Assembly: GCA_903913285.1 (NCBI GenBank)
Contig: CAIWKO010000045.1
Location: 130,068-194,067, forward strand
Source: an uncultured Bacteroidales bacterium
GTDB taxonomy: Bacteria; Bacteroidota; Bacteroidia; Bacteroidales; CAIWKO01
Length of the DNA stretch: 64,000 nt
Reading direction: 5' to 3'
Shown piece by piece: positions 7,166-13,540 of the stretch. The position numbers and the translations under genes were made by a program. The notes under the pieces are model-generated. The model saw only the letters and a list, made by a program, of their open reading frames with translations, was not told where the DNA came from and searched no databases. How positions within the stretch are numbered: position 1 is the first letter of the stretch; every line of letters starts with the position of its first letter.

Positions 7166-9412
7166 ATGCGGCGTAGTGTATTTATTTTACTTCAGTTTAT
7201 ACCTTTATTAATATTTGCTCAGGGTCAAAACAATAATTGGTATTTTGGTTTAAATGCCGGTATCACTTTTAATACAACTCCACCGTCTGCTCTTACTAAC
7301 GGACAGCTTAATACTTTTGAAGGTTGTGCTGCAATAAGCGATAATGCCGGCAATTTACTTTTTTATACAGACGGAACTACAGTTTATAATAAACTTCACG
7401 CCATTATGGCAAATGGTTCTGGTTTATTCGGACAACTGAGTTCCACACAAAGTGCCATAATTGTTCCTCTTCCAGGAAGTCATACGATTTATTATATTTT
7501 TACGCTGGATGCTTTCGCAGGGGTTCATGGAGTGTGCTATTCTATTGTTGATATGACACTTAGTAGTGGTTTTGGATCTGTTACAATTAAAAACCAACAA
7601 ATACTTACTCCTGCCTCTGAAAAAATTACTGTCATTAAAAATTCAAATAATCACGACTTTTGGGTTTTAATACACGGTTGGAATAATAATAATTTTTATG
7701 CCTATCAACTAACATCAGCAGGATTCAATTTAACTCCTGTAATTACTCCAATTGGAAGTTCTCAAACTGGTGGAGGTGGTCCTAATAATGCAAACAATGC
7801 AATAGGCTATTTAAAAGTGAATTCAGCAGGAAATGTTATTGCGTTGGCAATTTCGATGTCTTTTGTTTACGAAACATTTCAGTTTAATAATTCTACCGGA
7901 GTACTTTCAAATTTTATTTCAATACCTAACCCTGATATTTCCAGCGTAATGTATCCTTATGGGCTGGAATTCAGTCCGGATAGCCACTACTTATATTTAA
8001 AGGACTTTTATTCGCAGAGCATCTATCAATATGACATGTCTGTATACAATGCCACCTCAATTGTCAATTCAAAAACTTTAGTCGGAACTATAAGTGGCAC
8101 CCCAATTTATTATAATGGTGCCATGCAATTGGGACCCGATAATAAAATTTATTTGGTTGAATATGGTCTTACCAATCTTGCTGTAATAAATAATCCTAAT
8201 AATCCGGCAGCTACATGTGGATTAGTTGATAATGCAATATCACTCAACGGGCGTTCAGGACAATTGGGTTTACCCTGTTTAGTAAACCAGATTTTTTATA
8301 ATAACCCGATAATAATTTCTGCTCAGGGATGTTATAACCAGATGTTTCATTTTTATTTATCCGATTCCACATCAATTTCTGGTGTGAATTGGAACTTTGG
8401 TGATCCTGCTTCAGGTACGGGCAATACATCAATACTTTTTTCTCCAACTCACTTGTTTTCTAACACAGGTAATTATGTAGTAACTGCTGTAGTATCATAC
8501 TCATCAGGCATAAGTGATACTTCAACTTACAATGTTACTATTTCAGCACCACCGAATCTTTTTTTAGTTGATTCAGTTTTCCAATGTAATGGCAGTGCTT
8601 ATGCGGCTCAGGTTTCTGGTTCTTGGAATTCGTATTTATGGAGCACCAATGCAACCACATCATCTATTCCAATAACTCAATCAGGAATTTATAGAGTGAC
8701 TGTTACCGATACTTCAGGATGCAAAGTTTCCGACACACTCAAAGCGGTTATCGGTAATTCAGCTCAAACTCATATCGACACTACTTTTTGTGAAGGCTTA
8801 TCAGTAATTATTGACGGGCATACCATCACATCATCAGGCACATACACAAACAACTATTCAACCAGTCAGGGATGTGATAGTGTGGTAATAGTTCATGCAA
8901 CAGTTAATATTGGTCCTTCAATAAACCTGCCTCATGATACAACTCTTTGCATAGGAGAGAGTATTACTATCATTCCGGCAATTATTGGTTCCTATAATAC
9001 AATGGAATGGGGCGATGGGTATTTGGGTGCCTCCCGTGTGATCTCCGACGCAGGGGTTTATTCGGTAAAAATTGAAGGCAATTGTGGTAGTGCCCAGGAT
9101 CAAATGACCGTTTCATACGAGAATTGCCAAAGTGAGTTATGGTTTCCAAACACATTTACTCCGAATGGCGATATGATAAACCCTGTTTTCAAGGCTGAAG
9201 GAATAAATATTTTAGAATTCCATCTTTTAATTTACAATCGATGGGGACAATTGATATACGAAGGTTCATCTATTGATCAAGGTTGGGATGGTACATTTAA
9301 TGGTAAGGAATGCATGGAAGGCATCTATGCATGGATAGCAAATTATCGCCTTTATCGAAACAGCAATAAGGTGGAAGAAACAGCAAAGGGAAGTGTTTTG
9401 TTAATCAGATAA
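7166..9412 (+). CDS. secreted T9SS type-B cargo protein with PKD-like domain
   Basis: This is a 748-residue secreted protein. A signal peptide occupies residues 1-19 (hydrophobic stretch ending IFAQG). Residues 20-390 hold repeated beta-strand units of propeller type, with phrases such as GNLLFYTDG and PDNKIYLVEYG. Residues about 400-460 are a PKD-like fold (WNFGDPASGTG), and two further Ig-like units carry Cys-rich phrases (CKVSDTL, GCDSVVIVHATV). The C-terminal 85 residues are a gliding-motility-associated (type-B) sorting domain with NTFTPNGD, IYNRWGQLIYE and WDG. Such proteins cross the outer membrane through the T9SS and are attached or released at the surface. The gene is monocistronic. 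Adhesion or scaffolding is plausible; no catalytic motif is visible. Confidence 0.85.
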   Translation: MRRSVFILLQFIPLLIFAQGQNNNWYFGLNAGITFNTTPPSALTNGQLNTFEGCAAISDNAGNLLFYTDGTTVYNKLHAIMANGSGLFGQLSSTQSAIIVPLPGSHTIYYIFTLDAFAGVHGVCYSIVDMTLSSGFGSVTIKNQQILTPASEKITVIKNSNNHDFWVLIHGWNNNNFYAYQLTSAGFNLTPVITPIGSSQTGGGGPNNANNAIGYLKVNSAGNVIALAISMSFVYETFQFNNSTGVLSNFISIPNPDISSVMYPYGLEFSPDSHYLYLKDFYSQSIYQYDMSVYNATSIVNSKTLVGTISGTPIYYNGAMQLGPDNKIYLVEYGLTNLAVINNPNNPAATCGLVDNAISLNGRSGQLGLPCLVNQIFYNNPIIISAQGCYNQMFHFYLSDSTSISGVNWNFGDPASGTGNTSILFSPTHLFSNTGNYVVTAVVSYSSGISDTSTYNVTISAPPNLFLVDSVFQCNGSAYAAQVSGSWNSYLWSTNATTSSIPITQSGIYRVTVTDTSGCKVSDTLKAVIGNSAQTHIDTTFCEGLSVIIDGHTITSSGTYTNNYSTSQGCDSVVIVHATVNIGPSINLPHDTTLCIGESITIIPAIIGSYNTMEWGDGYLGASRVISDAGVYSVKIEGNCGSAQDQMTVSYENCQSELWFPNTFTPNGDMINPVFKAEGINILEFHLLIYNRWGQLIYEGSSIDQGWDGTFNGKECMEGIYAWIANYRLYRNSNKVEETAKGSVLLIR

Positions 9413-9496
9413 TTTATTGATTTTATAGTTGCGTGCTAATAAAAAAAGAGAACTTTTTTATTCAAGTCTCCACCTTTCCATTTTTCCTCCCATCTC

Positions 9497-9551
9497 CTTT
9501 TCTGCCTTTTCCTCCCTTCAGGGATGGGGCAAAGAAAAGGCAGAAAAGAAT
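9497..9551. repeat. dispersed hairpin repeat, copy 1
   Basis: This is a 55-bp sequence with a 14-bp perfect inverted repeat (TTTTCTGCCTTTTC at 9498-9511 against 9534-9547) around a 22-nt loop. It recurs at 11217-11271 with 54 of 55 bases identical. The two copies flank the FISUMP-domain gene in the same orientation. Confidence 0.85.
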
Positions 9552-9590
9552 TCTTCCACCTTTCCACTTTTCCATATATCCATCCTTCCC

Positions 9591-9650
9591 TGCCAACCAT
9601 TCAGGTTGGCGATTAATCCCTGCCGGCCGAATAGGCTGGCGTGTCAATCC
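9591..9650. repeat. two tandem REP-like hairpins
   Basis: Two diverged 30-bp units stand side by side. Each forms a 7-bp stem with a 5-nt loop: GCCAACC/GGTTGGC (9592-9610) and GCCGGCC/GGCTGGC (9622-9640). One stem pair changes from A-T to G-C on both sides and another from A-T to G-T, so pairing is kept while sequence drifts. Confidence 0.7.
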
Positions 9651-9796
9651 GTTCAATCCCCTTAAACTTGCATTGAGCCTTGTCAAAGTGTCAGCCGTTT
9701 CAACAATTCCCCGTTAAATAATATTTTCTAAAGTAAACAAATAAAATCTGATTTTTTTGCTAATTTTGTTACTATATATTAAACCCAAACAGTATT

Positions 9797-11101
9797 ATGA
9801 AAAAAAAGTTCTTGTTGTTTATTTTGGTATTCTATTCTTTAATATCCTATGCCGAGGCTCAACTGATATTAGAATTCAGCGCGAAACATAACGCTTCTCA
9901 CATCGCATTAGATAGTATTTATATTAAAAATGTAACAAAAAGTTGCGACACCATGCTGTATTTTCCGGATAGCATTCTCGAAATACAAACGAATGTTGGT
10001 ATTAATACTAATCAACCGGTTAATAATAATTTTTTATCGCAAAATTATCCCAACCCGTTCGGCGAAGAAACTTCATTTAGTGTTTTCTTGCAAAAAAATG
10101 ATTTTGTAACGATTAGTATTTTCGATGTTTTAGGACGTGAATTAACAAATTATAAGAGTTCCTTATCGGCAGGAACACATTTGTTTACTTTTTATGCCGG
10201 ATCAGAAAATTATTACTTTGTAAATGTAACTACCAGCCAGAGAAAAGAAGGATTAAAAATACTTCATATTAATAATGGGATTGAGCCCGATTGCAAACTC
10301 GTTTATAAAGGCATATCCTATAATTCAAAAGAAAGAAAATCGACAAAATCTACATTTATAATTAATACCGGCGACCAATTGATGTATATCGGATATTCCA
10401 CAATAACTGGCGGAATTTGTGGTAGTGATATCATTACCGACTCCCCTCTGACAAGTACAAATTATTTGTTCCAAATTACCAACGGAGTTCCGTGTCCCGG
10501 CACACCATTTGTTACCGACATCGATGGTAATGTATACAATACCGTGCAAATCGGTAATCAATGCTGGATGAAAGAAAATTTAAAAGTCACCAAATATAAC
10601 GACAGTACAGAAATACCATATCCCGGAACCGACATAACATCATGGTATGCCGCTGTTACAACAGGTGCTTATGCCTGGTATAACGATGATTCTACTTACA
10701 AAAATACATACGGGGCTTTGTATAATTGGAACGCTGTAGGCTCTGGCAAATTATGTCCCCCCGGCTGGCATGTTCCGACTAATACCGAATTATTGACATT
10801 GGTGTCTTATTTAGGCGGAGGCAGTGTTGCCGGTGGCAAAATGAAAGAAACCGATACGGTGCATTGGAATAGTCCCAATACAGCCGCCAATGATAGCTTG
10901 GGTTTTTCTGCTTTGCCTGCAGGCTTGAGAGTGCCTGGTGGTACTTATGATGATATCGGAAATTATGGTCGGTGGTGGACTTCAAGTCCGGGAACTACCT
11001 GGGCTTGGTATTGGAGGCTTGAATATAATACGGCTATATTATACGATGTTGGTGGAAATGATAAAAGATTCGGACAATCTGTCCGTTGCATAAAAAATTA
11101 G
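9797..11101 (+). CDS. secreted FISUMP-domain protein with internal type-A-like sorting domain
   Basis: This is a 434-residue protein with a signal peptide (residues 1-21, ending AEAQ). Residues about 75-155 look like a T9SS type-A C-terminal sorting domain (LSQNYPNPFGEE, ISIFDVLGREL), but the domain lies in the middle of the chain, not at its end. Residues about 235-434 form a Fibrobacter succinogenes major paralogous domain (FISUMP, TIGR02145): DIDGNVYNTVQIG, WMKENLK, YGALYNWNAV, CPPGWHVP, GFSALPAG and a final SVRCIKN. FISUMP proteins are common, surface-exposed and of unknown function. The gene stands alone between two copies of the same hairpin repeat. Domain calls are confident; the role is unknown. 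Confidence 0.8.
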   Translation: MKKKFLLFILVFYSLISYAEAQLILEFSAKHNASHIALDSIYIKNVTKSCDTMLYFPDSILEIQTNVGINTNQPVNNNFLSQNYPNPFGEETSFSVFLQKNDFVTISIFDVLGRELTNYKSSLSAGTHLFTFYAGSENYYFVNVTTSQRKEGLKILHINNGIEPDCKLVYKGISYNSKERKSTKSTFIINTGDQLMYIGYSTITGGICGSDIITDSPLTSTNYLFQITNGVPCPGTPFVTDIDGNVYNTVQIGNQCWMKENLKVTKYNDSTEIPYPGTDITSWYAAVTTGAYAWYNDDSTYKNTYGALYNWNAVGSGKLCPPGWHVPTNTELLTLVSYLGGGSVAGGKMKETDTVHWNSPNTAANDSLGFSALPAGLRVPGGTYDDIGNYGRWWTSSPGTTWAWYWRLEYNTAILYDVGGNDKRFGQSVRCIKN

Positions 11102-11459
11102 ATAATCAAATCAATAATCATTAATTCCTATTCTTCCCATTCTGAATCTTGTGCTGAGCATAGTCGAGGCATCTAACTTCTGAATTCCCATTATATCATT
11201 GAATAATTTTCAAATTCTTTTCTGCCTTTTCCTCCCTTCAGGGCTGGGGCAAAGAAAAGGCAGAAAAGAATATCCCAACTTTAGGCACTTTAGTTCACTT
11301 TAGGCACTCCTTTTTCCTCAAATTTTACCGTTAACTTTTTTTATCCTACCGTTAACTGATTTCTACTTGTTTTCACTATAATCATTATTTATTTTTGAAC
11401 CTGTTTTACAAATAAACATATTGTTCTGCACCTTTTATTCATTTTAAAATCAAGTAAAC
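11102..11459. other. intergenic region with dispersed hairpin copy 2
   Basis: This 358-bp spacer holds the second copy of the hairpin repeat (11217-11271). Just before it, near 11149-11172, is a fragment (TGCTGAGCATAGTCGAGGC) that resembles the degenerate REP-type debris common between Bacteroidota genes. The rest is AT-rich and shows no gene. Confidence 0.6.
11217..11271. repeat. dispersed hairpin repeat, copy 2
   Basis: This copy matches 9497-9551 at 54 of 55 positions; the difference is A9524 against C11244. Its stem is longer, 17 bp perfect (11215-11231 against 11254-11270). It is downstream of the FISUMP gene and could fold as a hairpin in that transcript. Confidence 0.85.
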
Positions 11460-11720
11460 ATGAACCGACTTGAAATTCTTATGCAAATGCTAACCAATAT
11501 GAATTATTTTATATTGGAAGGCAAAACAGGCACTCCTACCGAATTTGCTAAAAAACTTCACTGCGAAGTGCCCACGTTCTATCTTTATTTAAGATACATG
11601 CGTCAAAAACTGGCCACCAAAAATATTTTTTTGGTATACGATCGTAGCGAAAAAACCTATCGGTATTCTCAAAATGGTCACTTCACCATAGGTTGGAATT
11701 GGGTTTTTCATACAAAATAA
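11460..11720 (+). CDS. small HTH-like protein, family unknown
   Basis: This is an 86-residue basic protein. Residues about 24-50 (TPTEFAKKLHCEVPTFYLYL) have the spacing of a helix-turn-helix resembling HTH_11-type winged helices, followed by a basic helix (RYMRQKLATK) and two strands that could form the wing (IFLVYDRSEKTYRYSQ). No signal peptide or membrane segment is present. Small HTH proteins of this kind occur as isolated genes in many Bacteroidota. It is followed by the 21-bp array region and then by a cytoplasmic protein of unknown family, both without an obvious regulatory link. DNA binding is an inference from the predicted helices. Confidence 0.6.
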   Translation: MNRLEILMQMLTNMNYFILEGKTGTPTEFAKKLHCEVPTFYLYLRYMRQKLATKNIFLVYDRSEKTYRYSQNGHFTIGWNWVFHTK

Positions 11721-11854
11721 ATACCCTTTTCCTCATAAATTTCGCTTCACTATAAAACTCTTATAGTCGCTCTAACATTTCGACTAGTGAAGACTTGGAA
11801 TCTGGCCTTCAGTTTTAATAGATTTGTATTTTCATTTTCAATCATCAAAATGCA

Positions 11855-12112
11855 ATGAAAAACAAAACCAACTATTGGACATTCAAAAAACGCGAAACCC
11901 AACTTGCGAACAACGATTATCAAAATCTGAACAATGAAGTACAAAATATCGACAATGAAGTATAAAATCTGAACAACGAAGTATAAAATAACGACAATGA
12001 AGTATAAAATCAGAACAACAAAGTACAAAATAACGACAATGAAGTACAAAATCTGAACAACGAAGTATAAAATAACGACAATGAAGTACAAAATGGAGTC
12101 AACGACAATTAA
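11855..12112 (+). pseudogene. heptad-repeat frame interrupted by four in-frame TAA codons
   Basis: A frame opens at ATG 11855, reads 36 codons (MKNKTNYWTFKKRETQLANN, then heptads of type EVQNLNN) and meets TAA at 11963-11965. If the stops are ignored it continues in heptads to TAA at 12110-12112. Of eight array units, four carry CAA (Gln) and four carry TAA at the same place, so each interruption is one C-to-T change. This looks like a decayed coiled-coil reading frame, or a non-coding array whose period happens to be seven codons. I see no homologue. Confidence 0.35.
11911..12099. repeat. 21-bp tandem array (about nine units)
   Basis: Core GAAGTAYAAAAT recurs at 11936, 11957, 11978, 11999, 12020 (as AAAGT), 12041, 12062 and 12083, exactly 21 bp apart, with a degenerate unit at 11915. 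Linker bases vary (TCTGAACAAC, AACGACAAT). There are no unique spacers, so it is not CRISPR. Confidence 0.9.
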
Positions 12113-12244
12113 AATGTAAAATTTCAAACATCGAAAACAAATTAAAACATTAATAAACAACAAACTAAATTAATAATCAAAAATTCCGTTAAGAATTAAT
12201 TAACAAATCAATTCAAAAAATCTCTAACTAAAACCTCAAAAATT

Positions 12245-13462
12245 ATGACAAAATTTGAAATGTCACGCGACGAATCCAACGAAAGAGGAGTAATTTTGCT
12301 CGAAGCCAACGACACCGACCTCCAAACCATCACCCTCTATCCTCCTCTCAAAACAAAGCTGGATAATAAAATGACGCTATGCAGGGCGGCCAAGCAGCGC
12401 CAATACGATCAAACCGGCTACATCACCACCGACAAAGGCGTCCTTCATGCCATAATGGTCGGTGTAATTTTCACTAACATTGGCAACTCCTGTGTTCAGG
12501 CGTATAACCTCGGCAAGCCCGATTTGGCCAAAGCCCTCGACAAAAACTTAACCTATTTAACATCCGGCTCCTTCGCTCGGTCCGTGGGCCGCTGCACCGA
12601 ACTCTTGAATTTTATCATTGCCAACAATACCACACTCACCATCGTAACTCCTGCCGACGTAACCGCCATGACGAAAGCCATAAAAGACTTCAACACAATA
12701 ATTAACATGCCCAAAAGCGAGATCAAGGCCCGCAAAGCCGAAGGCACCGATCCCATTCCGGGCTTACTAAATGATGTTGACGAAATAAAATACTTCATCG
12801 GCAAACTTCTTCATGCCCAACGTCCTGATTTAGCACATAAATGGGACGACGAAATAAAAGTCGGCTCTCCTACAGGCGTTCGCCACACCTCAATTGCTGT
12901 TCAATACACCGATTCCGAGACCGGAGTTCCCATCAAAAATGTAAAAACTACTCTCGACAACGGTGTCAACAAATACATCAAAACAAGCAGCAAAAATGGT
13001 TGGTCCCGTGCCTACAGCCTTTCCTCCGATAACTATAGCGTCACATCCGAACATGCTTCCTTCGTAACCGACACCAAAACCGGTATTGGCATCAACAACC
13101 GCAAAATGGTCACCTTGTTCATCAAACTACAGAAAAAAACCATAACCACCGGAGGTGGCTCTTCCACCGATCCCGAAGCAACAACGGGCATCTTGTCCAC
13201 CTTTGTCTTCATCAAATCCTCCGGCGAACCTCAGCCCGGAGTTCAAATATCCATTCCTGATTTAAACTACGTCAACACCACCGACGAAGATGGCGAAGAC
13301 TACCTCGATGAAATAAAACCCGGCTCTTACGTAGGTACAATTTATTTGGAAGGCTACAACCCCATACCCTTCAACATTGTAATCGTAGCAGGTCAAACCC
13401 TCATCCAAAAATTTTACCTCGAACCAGCCTCCGCTCCCGACAACAACACCCCCAATTCCTAA
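12245..13462 (+). CDS. cytoplasmic protein of unknown family with C-terminal beta-sandwich domains
   Basis: This is a 405-residue protein with no signal peptide or membrane segment. Residues 1-205 are mostly helical and match no family that I recognise. Residues about 218-300 and 315-395 look like two carboxypeptidase-regulatory-like beta sandwiches (SETGVPIKNVKTTL; GEPQPGVQISIPDL, then GSYVGTIYLEGYNPIPF). They are joined by a GGGSSTDPEATTG linker. These domains are usual in secreted proteins, so their presence in a protein without an export signal is odd. Codons are richer in C-ending triplets than in neighbouring genes. The layout resembles the protein at 62858-63838. A bidirectional terminator follows. 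Function unknown. Confidence 0.75.
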   Translation: MTKFEMSRDESNERGVILLEANDTDLQTITLYPPLKTKLDNKMTLCRAAKQRQYDQTGYITTDKGVLHAIMVGVIFTNIGNSCVQAYNLGKPDLAKALDKNLTYLTSGSFARSVGRCTELLNFIIANNTTLTIVTPADVTAMTKAIKDFNTIINMPKSEIKARKAEGTDPIPGLLNDVDEIKYFIGKLLHAQRPDLAHKWDDEIKVGSPTGVRHTSIAVQYTDSETGVPIKNVKTTLDNGVNKYIKTSSKNGWSRAYSLSSDNYSVTSEHASFVTDTKTGIGINNRKMVTLFIKLQKKTITTGGGSSTDPEATTGILSTFVFIKSSGEPQPGVQISIPDLNYVNTTDEDGEDYLDEIKPGSYVGTIYLEGYNPIPFNIVIVAGQTLIQKFYLEPASAPDNNTPNS

Positions 13463-13486
13463 ACCATCATTAAAGATCTTTCAAAT

Positions 13487-13519
13487 AAAAAAGGCTTGTT
13501 ATTTCAACAAGCCTTTTTT
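13487..13519. terminator. bidirectional intrinsic terminator
   Basis: A perfect inverted repeat (AAAAAAGGCTTGTT / AACAAGCCTTTTTT) with a 5-nt loop ends in T runs on both strands. It lies between the convergent genes ending at 13462 (plus) and 13541 (minus) and can stop both. Confidence 0.9.
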
Positions 13520-13540
13520 ATTTCTGCTAAACCCTTCACA

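Larger units (their letters stand above)
9413..9796. other. intergenic region with hairpin repeats
   Basis: This 384-bp spacer has three inverted repeats: the dispersed hairpin at 9497-9551 and two REP-like hairpins at 9592-9610 and 9622-9640. A partial -7 match (TAATTTTG, 9761-9768) precedes the next gene by about 30 bp. Apparent reading frames across it are repeat artefacts with no start context or homology that I recognise. Confidence 0.6.
11721..12244. other. intergenic region dominated by a 21-bp tandem array
   Basis: This 524-bp spacer contains the tandem array at 11911-12099 and the interrupted frame at 11855-12112. The remainder is AT-rich with no recognisable element. An uninterrupted minus-strand frame over the array encodes only a repetitive ILYFIVV pattern and is not credible as a gene. 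Confidence 0.6.

Noticed and set aside
7166-9412. Genes of the T9SS machinery near the cargo genes
   Set aside because: No PorK/L/M/N, SprA or PorV homologue was seen anywhere in the window; only cargo with sorting domains is present.
9429-9717. Small frames on both strands between the T9SS cargo gene and the FISUMP gene
   Set aside because: They run through hairpin repeats, both strands are open, and they lack convincing starts.
11911-12099. CRISPR array
   Set aside because: Units are only 21 bp, join directly without unique spacers, and no cas gene is present. The same applies to the arrays at 28.8, 39.4 and 51.9 kb.
11750-12163. 137-codon minus-strand gene encoding a repetitive ILYFIVV hydrophobic protein
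   Set aside because: It is open only because the 21-bp unit is a multiple of three and lacks stops on that strand. The composition is unrealistic and there is no start context.
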